Source: Altibacter sp. HG106
GTDB lineage: Bacteria > Bacteroidota > Bacteroidia > Flavobacteriales > Flavobacteriaceae
Direction: 5' to 3'
DNA length: 64,000 nt
Assembly: GCF_028561755.1 (NCBI RefSeq)
Contig: NZ_JAQQTD010000003.1
Coordinates: 310,001-374,000 of the forward strand
Positions 8,613 to 19,000 of the stretch are shown here, one piece after another. Each line of letters begins with the position of its first letter. The first letter of the stretch is position 1. The translations under genes and the position numbers were made by a program. The notes below the pieces were generated by a model. The model did no database searches, had not been told where the DNA came from, and saw only the letters and a program-made list of their open reading frames with translations.

Positions 8613-11072
8613 ATGAATCGAAAAGAAGCGCTTTCTCTTGCCGAAACTTGGTTTGAAGCACAAGATTGGACTGTCTTTCCGTTTCAGAAAAAAACATGGA
8701 CCGCATTTTTACAAGGCAAACACGGACTCCTAAACGCGCCTACCGGAAGCGGTAAAACCTATGCGCTTTGGGTACCCATCGTATTACAATATCTTCAAGA
8801 CCATCCTGATTATAAAAATTCCCGGAAAAAAGGACTTAAAGCCATTTGGATTACCCCGTTGCGCGCACTTTCCGTAGAAATTCAACAAGCCACCCAACGC
8901 TTTGCCGATGCGCTGGAAAGCGGACTCACTGTGGGCATCCGTACCGGAGACACCCCGCAGAGCGAGCGCGCCAAACAGAAGCGTAACATGCCCGATCTGC
9001 TGATCACCACACCCGAAAGCTTGATGCTGTTGTTGGCCTCAAAGGGATACGATAAAATGTTCAAATCGCTCACAGCAGTGGTGGTGGACGAATGGCATGA
9101 ACTACTGGGAAGCAAACGAGGCGTACAAATGGAACTCGGATTGTCGCGCCTCAAAAGTATTTCACCGAAACTACGCATCTGGGGAATTTCTGCCACCATC
9201 GGGAATCTCGAACAAGCCCAAGATGTGCTCTTAGGGATGGATGCGGAATTTCGAAAGAACGCTGTATTGATTCGCGCAAAACGGAAAACGAAGGTCAAAG
9301 TACAATCCATCATCCCAAAAACCATGGAAACCTTTCCGTGGCGTGGCCATCTTGGGCTGCATTTGTTGGAAGAGATCGTTCCAATCATTAAGGAAAGTAA
9401 GACCACCCTTATTTTTACGAATACCCGTGGGCAGAGCGAAATTTGGTTTCAGAAGCTCTTAGAAAAACATCCGGAGTTTGCCGGAGAGATCGCCATGCAT
9501 CACGGAAGTATCGCCAAAGAAACCCGATTATGGGTAGAGCAAGCCATTCGCAATGAATCATTGAAAGCGGTGGTAGCTACCTCTAGTTTAGACCTTGGTG
9601 TCGATTTTGCCCCCGTGGAAACTATTATCCAAATTGGTGGACCAAAGGGAATTGCTAAGTTCTTACAGCGTGCCGGACGCAGCAATCACCGACCCGGTGA
9701 GGCTTCTGTCATCTATTTTTTGCCCACCCATGCTTTGGAATTGGTAGAGGCTTCGGCATTGAAACGTGCTGTCACAGAGCACGTAATGGAAGACCGCATC
9801 CCGTATCTACTGAGTTTCGATGTGCTCATTCAGTATCTGGTAACCTTAGCCGTAAGTGACGGATTTTATCCTTCGGAAATTTTTCCGGAGATTCAAAATA
9901 CCTTTTGTTTTCAAGGGATCACGGAAGAAGAATGGAATTGGTGCCTGAATTTCATCACCCTGGGGAGTCAGAGTCTCCAGGCCTACGATGAATATCGCAG
10001 GGTCATTGTTCAAGATGATGGATTGTTTAAAGTGGAAAGCAGGCGCATTGCCATGATGCACCGCTTATCGATTGGTACCATCGTTTCAGACAGCATGTTA
10101 ATGGTGAAATATGTTTCGGGTGGGTTTATAGGAACTATTGAAGAATGGTTTGTCGGAAAAATGAAACCCGGCGATGTCTTTGTATTTGCCGGGAGAACGT
10201 TGGAGTTAGTTCGATTAAGAAACATGGTCGCACAAGTCCGAAGGTCGAAGAAGAAATCAGCGCACGTCGTCAGCTTTATGGGCGGAAGACTTCCGTTATC
10301 ATCACAAATGAGTCGGTTGCTTCGTGAAGAACTGCAAAGCGAAGCCGATCACAAACGACGTACGCCTGAATTAAAAGCGCTAAAAGACTTATTCAAAAGA
10401 CAAGAGCGTGAAAGCATTGTTCCGAGGGAAGATGAATTTTTGATTGAAACCTTTAAGACCCGTGAAGGCCATCACGCTTTATTTTACCCCTTCGAGGGAC
10501 GCTTTGTGCATGAAGCGATGGCCAGTTTGATGGCGTATCGCATCAGTTTATTGCAGCCCATTACCTTTTCATTGGCATACAACGATTACGGCTTTGAATT
10601 GTTGAGTGAACAGCCGTTCGACATGCAACAGGTGATCGATAATGAGTTGTTTTCGGCCACCTATTTATTTGAAGACCTTCAAAAGAGTTTGAACAGCACT
10701 GAACTGGCACGTCGAAAATTTAGAGACATTGCGGTGATCAGTGGAATGGTGTTTCAGGGCTATCCGAATAAAACCATCAAAACAAAGCACTTGCAAAGTA
10801 ATAGTCAGTTGTTATTTGATGTCTTCCGCGATTACGAACCCGAAAACCTGCTCTATCAACAATCCTTCCGGGAGACCTTTGAGCATCAATTAGAGGAAGG
10901 CCGACTGAGACTAGCGTTAGAGCGCATACAAGGACAGACCATTGTTTGGAAAGATTGCACCAAACCTACTCCCTTTAGCTTTCCCATCATTACCGATCGC
11001 TTGCGAGAAAAGCTCTCTTCGGAAAAGTTAAAAGATCGCATCAAGCGAATGAAACTTCAGTTAGAAAAGTAG
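8613..11072 (+). CDS. Ligase-associated DEXH-box helicase (Lhr-like)
   Basis: This superfamily 2 helicase has 819 residues. Walker A PTGSGKT is at 43-49 and the DEWH Walker B box at 159-162 (DExH class), followed by SATIGN (motif III) and a helicase C domain with TSSLDLGVDF and QRAGRSNHRPG (motifs V and VI). The C-terminal half is the winged-helix/Lhr-type region of this subfamily. It unwinds DNA or RNA:DNA in the proposed repair module with the MBL exonuclease, ligase and PdeM. The gene ends 2 bases from the convergent acs gene. Confidence 0.92.
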   Translation: MNRKEALSLAETWFEAQDWTVFPFQKKTWTAFLQGKHGLLNAPTGSGKTYALWVPIVLQYLQDHPDYKNSRKKGLKAIWITPLRALSVEIQQATQRFADALESGLTVGIRTGDTPQSERAKQKRNMPDLLITTPESLMLLLASKGYDKMFKSLTAVVVDEWHELLGSKRGVQMELGLSRLKSISPKLRIWGISATIGNLEQAQDVLLGMDAEFRKNAVLIRAKRKTKVKVQSIIPKTMETFPWRGHLGLHLLEEIVPIIKESKTTLIFTNTRGQSEIWFQKLLEKHPEFAGEIAMHHGSIAKETRLWVEQAIRNESLKAVVATSSLDLGVDFAPVETIIQIGGPKGIAKFLQRAGRSNHRPGEASVIYFLPTHALELVEASALKRAVTEHVMEDRIPYLLSFDVLIQYLVTLAVSDGFYPSEIFPEIQNTFCFQGITEEEWNWCLNFITLGSQSLQAYDEYRRVIVQDDGLFKVESRRIAMMHRLSIGTIVSDSMLMVKYVSGGFIGTIEEWFVGKMKPGDVFVFAGRTLELVRLRNMVAQVRRSKKKSAHVVSFMGGRLPLSSQMSRLLREELQSEADHKRRTPELKALKDLFKRQERESIVPREDEFLIETFKTREGHHALFYPFEGRFVHEAMASLMAYRISLLQPITFSLAYNDYGFELLSEQPFDMQQVIDNELFSATYLFEDLQKSLNSTELARRKFRDIAVISGMVFQGYPNKTIKTKHLQSNSQLLFDVFRDYEPENLLYQQSFRETFEHQLEEGRLRLALERIQGQTIVWKDCTKPTPFSFPIITDRLREKLSSEKLKDRIKRMKLQLEK

Positions 11073-11074
11073 TC

Positions 11075-12985
11075 TCACACCAAGGCATTATCCATCACTT
11101 CCTGCACTACTTCCGGGTTCAACAGGGTGCTGGTGTCGCCCAGATTATCGGTGTCTTTGGAAGCGATCTTCCGAAGAATACGTCGCATGATTTTTCCGCT
11201 TCGCGTTTTCGGTAAGCCGGACGTAAACTGAATTTTATCCAACTTTGCGATAGGCCCTATGCGCTCGCTGATGAGTTGATTGATCTCTTTCCGAAGATTG
11301 TCATGATCGCGAGATTCCCCCACTTCTTTCAGAATGACATACCCGTACAGCGCATTCCCTTTTACTTCATGAGGATAGCCTACGATAGCGCTTTCTGCCA
11401 CCGCCGGATGCTCGTTGATGGCATCTTCGATGGGAGCCGTTCCTAAATTGTGACCAGAAACGATGATTACATCATCTACACGACCCGTAATGCGGTAATA
11501 GCCTGTAGCATCCCGCAAAGCTCCATCTCCCGTAAAATATTTGTTCTCAAACGCTGAAAAATAGGTGTCCTTATAGCGTTGATGATTGCCCCAAATGGTG
11601 CGTGCCATGGAAGGCCAGGGATATTTGATACAGAGTCGACCACTCACCAAATTCCCTTTGATCTCTTCTCCTTTTTCGTCCATCAAAGCCGGCTGAATGC
11701 CCGGAAGTGGAAGTGTTGCGAAGGTAGGGATGGTAGGCGTCGCAAACGGAATAGGTGAGATCATGATACCGCCTGTTTCTGTTTGCCACCAAGTATCGAC
11801 TACGGGACTGTTGCCTTTTCCGATGTTGTCATTATACCAATGCCAGGCTTCTTCGTTGATAGGTTCCCCAACCGTTCCTAACACTTTTAAGGAGGAAAGA
11901 TCATACTTCTCTACAAACTCCAGTTTTTCTTTTGCCAACGCCCGAATGGCGGTAGGTGCGGTATAGAATTGATTGACTTTATGTTTTTCAACGACTTCCC
12001 AAAACCGACCAAAATCAGGGTACGACGGAACGCCTTCGAACATGACCGTGGTGGCTCCATTGGTCAGCGGCCCATACACTATGTAACTATGCCCCGTGAT
12101 CCAGCCGATATCCGCCGTACACCAGTAGACATCGCCTTCGCGGTATTGAAACACATTCTTGAAGGTGTAAGCAGTGTAGACCATATAGCCACCGCAGGTA
12201 TGCACCATTCCTTTTGGAGTTCCGGTAGATCCGGAAGTGTACAGAATGAATAAGGGATCTTCTGCTTTCATGCGTTCGGGGGTGCATCTAGGTTCGGCTG
12301 CATCCAATAATGGCTGCAACCATTCGTCGCGCCCGTCTTTCATGGTAATTTCAGAATTGATTCGTTTCGCTACCAACACCGTTTCCACGCCGCTACAGTC
12401 TTCGAGCGCCTTATCGACAATACCTTTAAGATCGATGGTTTTAGCCCCACGGTACGATCCGTCACTGGTGAGGACCATTTTACAATCGCTGTCGTTGATA
12501 CGCGTCGCTAAGGCTGTAGAAGAGAATCCGGCAAATACTACCGAATGGATGGCACCAATTCGTGCGCAAGCCAATACGGCAACAGCGAGCTCTGGAATCA
12601 TTGGTAAATAAATACACACGCGATCGCCTTTTTCAACACCTTTACTTTTCAACACATTGGCAAACCTACACACCCGTTCGTGAAGTTCTTCATACGTAAT
12701 GTGTTGTGCTTCTTCCTTGGGATCATTGGGTTCGAAAAGTATGGCAGTCTGACTTCCTCGAGTGAGTAAATGCCGATCAATACAGTTTTCGGTGATATTC
12801 AATTCGGCGCCTTCAAACCATTTGAGTTCCGGTTTGGTGAAATCCCATTCCAGTACCGTGTCCCACTTCTTCCGCCATAAAAAATGTTCTCCCGCTATTT
12901 CGGCCCAAAAGGTTTCCGGATCGCGAACCGATTTGCGATATACTTGAAAATATTCTTCTAAATGCTTGATGTGATAATTACTCAT
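11075..12985 (-). CDS. acs: Acetyl-CoA synthetase (AMP-forming)
   Basis: The enzyme activates acetate to acetyl-AMP and then acetyl-CoA. The P-loop-like A3 motif YTSGSTGTPKG, the WWQTETGG motif and the C-terminal A10 motif TRSGKIMRR are present. The catalytic and acetylatable lysine is Lys598 of 636, the usual length. The start MSNYHIKHLEEY fits the family. It lies on the strand opposite the repair genes and separates helicase from pdeM, so it is an insertion into that gene neighbourhood rather than part of the pathway. Confidence 0.95.
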   Translation of the reverse strand: MSNYHIKHLEEYFQVYRKSVRDPETFWAEIAGEHFLWRKKWDTVLEWDFTKPELKWFEGAELNITENCIDRHLLTRGSQTAILFEPNDPKEEAQHITYEELHERVCRFANVLKSKGVEKGDRVCIYLPMIPELAVAVLACARIGAIHSVVFAGFSSTALATRINDSDCKMVLTSDGSYRGAKTIDLKGIVDKALEDCSGVETVLVAKRINSEITMKDGRDEWLQPLLDAAEPRCTPERMKAEDPLFILYTSGSTGTPKGMVHTCGGYMVYTAYTFKNVFQYREGDVYWCTADIGWITGHSYIVYGPLTNGATTVMFEGVPSYPDFGRFWEVVEKHKVNQFYTAPTAIRALAKEKLEFVEKYDLSSLKVLGTVGEPINEEAWHWYNDNIGKGNSPVVDTWWQTETGGIMISPIPFATPTIPTFATLPLPGIQPALMDEKGEEIKGNLVSGRLCIKYPWPSMARTIWGNHQRYKDTYFSAFENKYFTGDGALRDATGYYRITGRVDDVIIVSGHNLGTAPIEDAINEHPAVAESAIVGYPHEVKGNALYGYVILKEVGESRDHDNLRKEINQLISERIGPIAKLDKIQFTSGLPKTRSGKIMRRILRKIASKDTDNLGDTSTLLNPEVVQEVMDNALV

Positions 12986-13077
12986 ATGTGCCGAATTTAG
13001 TAGGGGCAGTTCTTACAATGATAGCTAAAAATAGCGTTTTTCGTGTGCCCGATTCTATCATTTTTCCGCAGAAGTAG

Positions 13078-13085
13078 TACTTTTA
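13078..13085 (+). promoter_or_regulatory. Probable -7 element for pdeM
   Basis: TACTTTTA (7 of 8 to TAnnTTTG) ends 12 bases before the TTG start at 13098, in the divergent gap between acs and pdeM. Confidence 0.35.
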
Positions 13086-13097
13086 TCTCAAAAAGAG

Positions 13098-13730
13098 TTG
13101 CTCTCTATATCCTTACAAAACCAATCCTTTTTATTGCACGGCAGCGGCGCGCTATTTTGGGCTGAAAAGAACATGTTGTTGATTGCCGATGTTCACTTCG
13201 GAAAGGTGGCGCATTTCAGAAAATATGGTGCGGCCATCCCAACTTCAGCTTCAAAATCAAATTTTACCAAATTACAACAGGTCGTTTCGGAAACGAATCC
13301 AAAAACCATTTGCTTCTTAGGAGATCTGTTCCATAGTGTGATGAACAACGAGTTCTTAGCTTTTAAAAAATGGGCGGAAACCTCCACAGCAAAACTCATT
13401 CTAGTCGCTGGTAACCACGATATCATTTCACCGCATGAATTTGAAGCTCTGGGCATGACCGTTGTAGAAAAGCTACACTTGGATGGCTTCTTATTGACAC
13501 ACCACCCCACCAATTCGGAAACACATTTTAATATCTCGGGCCATATTCATCCGGGTGTTCGTTTGGAAGGATTAGCGAAACAAATGACCAAACTCCCCTG
13601 CTTCTTTAAACGGAAACAGCAACTCATTTTGCCTGCTTTCGGGAGTTTTACCGGAAAGTATATTTTAAAACCAACCAAGGAAGATGATGTATTTGTCATT
13701 GTGGAAGGCGAGGTAATACGAGTTTCTTGA
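13098..13730 (+). CDS. pdeM: Ligase-associated DNA damage response phosphoesterase PdeM
   Basis: A calcineurin-like metallophosphoesterase of 210 residues. The metal-binding motifs appear in order: ADVHFGK (30-36), GDLFHS (75-80), GNHD (105-108), THHPT (134-138) and GHIHPG (148-153). The gene has no in-frame ATG before residue 26; I take the TTG at 13098 because the N-terminal strand before ADVHFG is part of the fold, and an upstream stop at 13032 limits the frame. It completes the exonuclease, ligase, helicase and phosphoesterase set, though acs lies between. The likely role is nucleolytic processing during repair. Confidence 0.88.
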   Translation: MLSISLQNQSFLLHGSGALFWAEKNMLLIADVHFGKVAHFRKYGAAIPTSASKSNFTKLQQVVSETNPKTICFLGDLFHSVMNNEFLAFKKWAETSTAKLILVAGNHDIISPHEFEALGMTVVEKLHLDGFLLTHHPTNSETHFNISGHIHPGVRLEGLAKQMTKLPCFFKRKQQLILPAFGSFTGKYILKPTKEDDVFVIVEGEVIRVS

Positions 13731-13741
13731 CCTTAAAATCG

Positions 13742-13749
13742 TATCTTTC
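13742..13749 (+). promoter_or_regulatory. Probable -7 element touching the TspO-like gene start
   Basis: TATCTTTC (7 of 8 to TAnnTTTG) ends 3 bases before the ATG at 13753. If used, the transcript would be leaderless. Confidence 0.35.
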
Positions 13750-13752
13750 CGT

Positions 13753-14556
13753 ATGAAAAAAACACTACAAATCGCCAACATCATTGCGTTTTTGGCCACT
13801 ATTTTTGTCCATTACGCCAGCAACACTGGAGCCATCAACAATACCACCATTGGGAATGTCTCTGATAGCCTCAACACCCTCTTTACTCCGGCGGGTTATG
13901 CCTTTTCTATTTGGGGAGTCATTTACCTGCTGCTGGCAGGATTTGTTTTCTATCAAAGTAGAAGTTTGTGGAAAAAGGTACGCGATGACGCTTTTGTTCT
14001 CAAAACAGGTTGGTGGTTTGTTCTGTCTTGCGTGGCTAACATGCTTTGGGTCATTTTTTGGTTGTACGGATACGTAGGTGTCTCGGTGCTTGCCATGGCG
14101 GTTTTGTTATTTTCACTGCTGAAAATTGTGATGAACAATCGCATGGAATTGTGGGATGCGCCTATTTCGGTGATTGCGTTTCTATGGTGGCCGTTTGTGT
14201 TCTATAGCGGTTGGGTAACGGTAGCCAGTATTGTGAACGTAGCGGCCTATTTAACTTCAGAAAATTGGGACGGTTTCGGTCTGTCTGAAACCATTTGGAC
14301 TGTGATAATGATCGTCGTCGCTGTTTTAATTAATCTAGTGGTTACCTGGACGCGGAACATGCGTGAATTTGCACTCGTAGGCGCCTGGGCACTTGTAGGA
14401 ATCGGGATGGCAAATCAGGCGACCGACACAACCCTGGCCGCTACTGCCTTTATTGCCGCAGGCATTCTTTGTGTGAGTTCAGGAATACATGGGTTTAAAA
14501 ACAGACATACCAACCCAATGATCAAATGGGAGGAGTATCGCAAGGGTCAAGGTTAA
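13753..14556 (+). CDS. TspO/MBR-related tryptophan-rich membrane protein
   Basis: The 267-residue protein is almost entirely hydrophobic, with about seven to eight membrane helices. The segment FTPAGYAFSIWGVIYLLL near residues 36-53 is the diagnostic loop and helix of the TspO/MBR-like family, and Trp residues are frequent (GWWFVL, LWWPFVFYSGW). Family members bind porphyrin- or cholesterol-like ligands in other organisms; the ligand here is unknown. It follows pdeM after 22 bases but has its own promoter-like box. Its TAA shares a TTAA palindrome with the stop of the convergent oxidoreductase gene. Confidence 0.8.
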   Translation: MKKTLQIANIIAFLATIFVHYASNTGAINNTTIGNVSDSLNTLFTPAGYAFSIWGVIYLLLAGFVFYQSRSLWKKVRDDAFVLKTGWWFVLSCVANMLWVIFWLYGYVGVSVLAMAVLLFSLLKIVMNNRMELWDAPISVIAFLWWPFVFYSGWVTVASIVNVAAYLTSENWDGFGLSETIWTVIMIVVAVLINLVVTWTRNMREFALVGAWALVGIGMANQATDTTLAATAFIAAGILCVSSGIHGFKNRHTNPMIKWEEYRKGQG

Positions 14557-15905
14557 ACCATTCCGCGAACATCATTTCCCCAGGTGGGATAGGCCAGTAA
14601 TTGTCCTTTGAATTGTTCGCATGTAAAGTCGGCGCTCATTGCCATCGCAAATAAATTGATCATTTCTCCGGCTTGTTCCGCGAGGATGTGAGCTCCAAGA
14701 ATTTGGCTGGTGTCGGTATCCACAATCGTTTTGTACGCATAGAACGATTGGTTCATGCGTTTGGCGTTGAACCAGTTGGGAACTTCTTTATATTCGACAC
14801 GAATGGAAAATCCTTGTTTTTTGGCTTCTTTTTCGGTCAATCCAATACTTGCCAGCTGCGGAATGGTAAACACCACAGAAGGAATCGGAGGAAAAGAGGT
14901 CTTGACTTTTTTGTTTTCGATTAGGTTTTGAACGACTACCCGAGCCTCTTGAGATGACAAAGGTGTTAAGGGAGGCGCGCCACTCGCAGAAACATCCCCG
15001 CAGGCATATACCGAAGGATTCGTTGTGCTTTGTAGATACTCATTGACCGTTATTCCGTTCGCTTCAAAAGCGACATTTCCTTTTTCTAAGTTCAATTTCT
15101 CAATAGCCGGCACACGTCCAGAGGTATTAAAAACCATGGGCGCTTTGACGGAGGAAGTCTTTCCACCTCTTTGGTAGGTAACGCGAATGTGTTTCCGAAG
15201 CATTTCAAGCGCCGTCACTTCTCCGTCAAAAACAAAGTTGATTCCAATGGCTTCCGAAGCTTTTACCAGCAGTGATGCCATATCCTCATCAAAAGGAGCC
15301 AAGGGTCTGCTTTCGCGTTCGATGACGGTCACATCAACCCCCATGCGAGCCGCCATATGTGCTTGTTCCATGCCTACGTACCCACCGCCTACAAAAACCA
15401 TCGCTTCGGGGAGTTCTGTTAATTCCATAAAATCTTCACTCAGACTAAAATGCTCACTACCGGGAATATTAAGTTCTCTCGGCCGTAATCCGGTGGCGAT
15501 CACAATGTTTTTGGCGCGGATCGTCTTGCCTTCCACAGAGAGGGTGTTTTCGTCCAAGAATTTCGGACTTTGGTGGTACATCTCAATACCCGCCTTTCGC
15601 AGGGATTTTTCTGTGGCGGCGGGAATAGCACCGGTAAAGGTCTTTTTAAATTCTTGCACCGCTTTCCAATCGATTGTAGGGAGTTCTCTGATCCCTTTCC
15701 CTTCGAGGTTTTTGGCATGTTGCATCACTTCCGTAAAGCCGTACAATACTTTCTTAGGATCACATCCTCGGTTGGCGCAAGTTCCGCCATATTCCCGATC
15801 ATCGGCAATGGCTACTTTTTGTCCCTTTTCCGCTGCCGCGTAGGCAACATTTTTTCCGGCCGTACCGGTTCCGATGACAAAAACATCAAATTCTTTTCCT
15901 TTCAA
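14553..15905 (-). CDS. FAD-dependent pyridine nucleotide-disulfide oxidoreductase, class I fold, atypical C-terminus
   Basis: A two-dinucleotide-domain flavoprotein of 450 residues, similar to glutathione reductase or dihydrolipoyl dehydrogenase. The FAD site GTGTAG is at 12-17, the redox-active pair is Cys43/Cys48 in CANRGCDPKK, the NAD(P) site is GGGYVGMEQ, and the second FAD motif ends ACGDVSA. The C-terminus reads AYPTWGND (438-445), where the family normally has HPT followed by E: the catalytic His is Tyr and the Glu partner is absent. That departs from classical disulfide reductases while the disulfide is kept. The real substrate is unknown; neighbouring genes do not suggest one. Confidence 0.85.
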   Translation of the reverse strand: MKGKEFDVFVIGTGTAGKNVAYAAAEKGQKVAIADDREYGGTCANRGCDPKKVLYGFTEVMQHAKNLEGKGIRELPTIDWKAVQEFKKTFTGAIPAATEKSLRKAGIEMYHQSPKFLDENTLSVEGKTIRAKNIVIATGLRPRELNIPGSEHFSLSEDFMELTELPEAMVFVGGGYVGMEQAHMAARMGVDVTVIERESRPLAPFDEDMASLLVKASEAIGINFVFDGEVTALEMLRKHIRVTYQRGGKTSSVKAPMVFNTSGRVPAIEKLNLEKGNVAFEANGITVNEYLQSTTNPSVYACGDVSASGAPPLTPLSSQEARVVVQNLIENKKVKTSFPPIPSVVFTIPQLASIGLTEKEAKKQGFSIRVEYKEVPNWFNAKRMNQSFYAYKTIVDTDTSQILGAHILAEQAGEMINLFAMAMSADFTCEQFKGQLLAYPTWGNDVRGMV

Positions 15906-16014
15906 GTGGCTATTATTAGTGGTTGTTGTTCCTAAAGTACCGAAGTCGGCTGCATTAGTATGTTACTAAAATGATAAAGTTTCATTCCACCCCTGCCCAA
16001 AAAAAGATTGGTTT

Positions 16015-16022
16015 TATATTTG
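16015..16022 (+). promoter_or_regulatory. Perfect TAnnTTTG element just before mfd
   Basis: TATATTTG is a full match to the flavobacterial -7 consensus and ends 6 bases before the mfd ATG at 16029, so the predicted transcription start falls at or next to the start codon. Confidence 0.55.
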
Positions 16023-16028
16023 CAGTCC

Positions 16029-19000
16029 ATGAGCAAAACGTTCGTGTCTTCGCTGTATTCTGCGGCACCTCAACTCGAGATGCTTCGGAACGCTATTGCC
16101 CAATCTCAAGAAAACACACGCCTAAGCGGACTGGTAGGCTCCTCTCTTTCGATCGTCCTGTCGGAAGCCTTCAAACAAACCGACGCGCCTTTTTTACTGG
16201 TCTTGAATGATAAAGAAGAAGCAGCGTATTATTTGAATGATCTGGAACACATGCTCAATGAGCAAGACGTACTGTTCTATCCCGGAAGCTATCGCCGGCC
16301 CTATCAGATTGAAGAAACCGACAATGCCAATGTGCTGCTTCGAAGTGAAGTGCTCAACCGAATTAATTCACGAAAAAAACCTGCCTTCATTGTTACCTAT
16401 CCAGAAGCCCTGTTCGAGAAGGTTGTGACCCGCAAAGAACTGGAACGCCATACCTTGAAGATGAAGGTAGGCGAAGAAGTAACTGTCGATTTTGTGAATG
16501 AGGTATTATTTGAATACCAGTTTAAGCGAACCGATTTTGTGACCGAACCCGGAGAGTTCTCCGTACGCGGTGGGATCTTAGATGTGTTTAGCTTCAGCAA
16601 TGATGAACCCTACCGCATCGAATTTTTTGGCGATGAAGTAGAAAGCATTCGCACCTTTGATGTGGAAACGCAACTATCCTTAGAACCGCTGAAGCGTATT
16701 TCCATCATGCCCAATGTGGAAAACAAACAGATGGAAGAAAAACGGGAGAGTTTTTTCAGCTATATCGCTTCCAAAACCACGGTTTTTGTCAAAAATGAAG
16801 AACTGTTAAGCAGCAGTATCGATCGCTTGTTTGAGAAAGCGACTACTGCTTTTAATGAATTGAAAGGCGAGGTGAAGCAAAGTGAGCCTTCTGAATTATT
16901 TTGTACTTCATCTGTATTAAGGGAACAATTGGCATCCTTTTGTACCATTCATTTGGAAACTCAGGCTTCAGAAAAGAGCATTGCGTTTCACACCCAACCG
17001 CAACCGGCATTCAACAAGCAATTTCAGCTGCTTATAGAGAACCTCAACGAAAAAGCCGAGGAAGGGTATACCAACTACATTTTTTGTAGTAGCGAATCGC
17101 AAGCCAAACGGTTCCACGATATTTTTGATGATGTAGAACAGCAAGTAACACAGTACGAAACAGTGGTATTTCCGTTGTACCGCGGGTTTGTGGATACCGA
17201 TCAAAAATGGGTATGCTATACTGACCACCAGATCTTTGAACGCTACCATAAATTTCAGCTGAAGAATGGCTACGCCAAAAAGCAAGCGATTACTTTAAAG
17301 GAGCTCACCAATCTCGAAGTGGGCGATTACGTAACGCACATTGATCATGGGATTGGGAAGTTTGGCGGACTTCAAAAAATTGAGGTGGAAGGTAACATGC
17401 AGGAAGCGATCAAATTGATTTACGGAGAACGCGATATTTTATACCTCAGCATCCATTCCCTCCACAAAATTTCTAAGTACAACGGCAAAGATGGCGTCGC
17501 CCCCAAAATTTACAAATTGGGAAGTGCCGCTTGGAAAAAACTGAAGCAAAAGACCAAGAAGCGGGTGAAGGAGATCGCCTTCAACCTTATTGAATTATAT
17601 GCCAAACGCCGACTCGAAAAAGGGTTTCAGTACAAACCCGATTCGTATTTACAGCACGAATTAGAGTCTTCTTTTATCTACGAAGACACCCCAGATCAAG
17701 TGACCGCTACCGAAGACGTAAAGCGCGACATGGAGGGAGAACAACCTATGGATCGCTTGGTTTGCGGAGATGTTGGCTTCGGAAAGACGGAAATCGCCAT
17801 TCGCGCTGCCTTTAAAGCGGTTGACAACGGAAAGCAAGTCGCCGTGTTGGTGCCCACCACCATTTTGGCCTTTCAGCATTTCAAAACCTTCAGTGAGCGT
17901 CTGGCCGACATGCCGGTGACGGTAGATTATATGAATCGCTTCCGCAGTACGAAAGAACGAAAAAGCATTTTAGAAGGCTTGCAAAGTGGTGCGCTCGACA
18001 TTGTGATTGGAACCCATCAACTAGTTGGCAAAAACGTTACATTCAAAGACCTTGGGTTATTGATCATTGACGAAGAACAAAAATTTGGCGTCGCAGTCAA
18101 AGACAAGCTGAAGACTATTAAAGAGAATGTCGATACTTTGACGCTCACAGCAACGCCTATTCCGCGTACGCTTCAGTTTAGTTTGATGGCAGCCCGGGAT
18201 CTTTCCGTAATCACCACCCCTCCTCCTAATCGCTATCCGGTAGAAACTCAGGTGATCCGTTTTTCAGAAGAAACCATACGTGATGCTATTCAATATGAAA
18301 TTTCGAGAGGCGGACAAGTATTCTTTGTGCACAACCGAATTGAGAACATCAAAGAAGTAGCCGGAATGATACAACGGCTGGTGCCGGACGCCAAGATTGG
18401 TATTGGTCATGGACAAATGGAAGGGAAAAAACTGGAGCAATTGATGCTGCGATTTATGAACAACGAGTTTGATGTGTTAGTGTCTACGACCATTATTGAA
18501 AGTGGACTCGATGTTCCCAACGCCAATACCATCTTTATTAATAACGCTAACAATTTCGGGTTGTCTGACTTGCACCAAATGCGCGGACGCGTGGGACGCA
18601 GCAATAAAAAGGCGTTTTGCTATTTTATCACACCGCCGTATTCTGCTATGACCGAAGAAGCTCGGAAGCGCATCACAGCACTCGAACAATTTTCAGAATT
18701 AGGAAGTGGCTTTAACATCGCCATGAAAGATTTGGAAATTCGCGGGGCAGGAGACCTTCTGGGAGGAGAGCAGAGCGGATTTATCAACGAAATTGGATTT
18801 GAAACCTATCAGAAAATTCTTGCGGAAGCTATCGATGAACTGAAAGAGAAAGAATTTAAGGACCTATACGAGGAAACGGATAAAAATTTCAAGAACCGAT
18901 CTTTTATTAAAGAAGTCACTATTGACACCGACTTTGAATTGCTTTTCCCAGATGACTACGTTAATAACATTACCGAACGCTTAAACCTGTACACCAAGCT

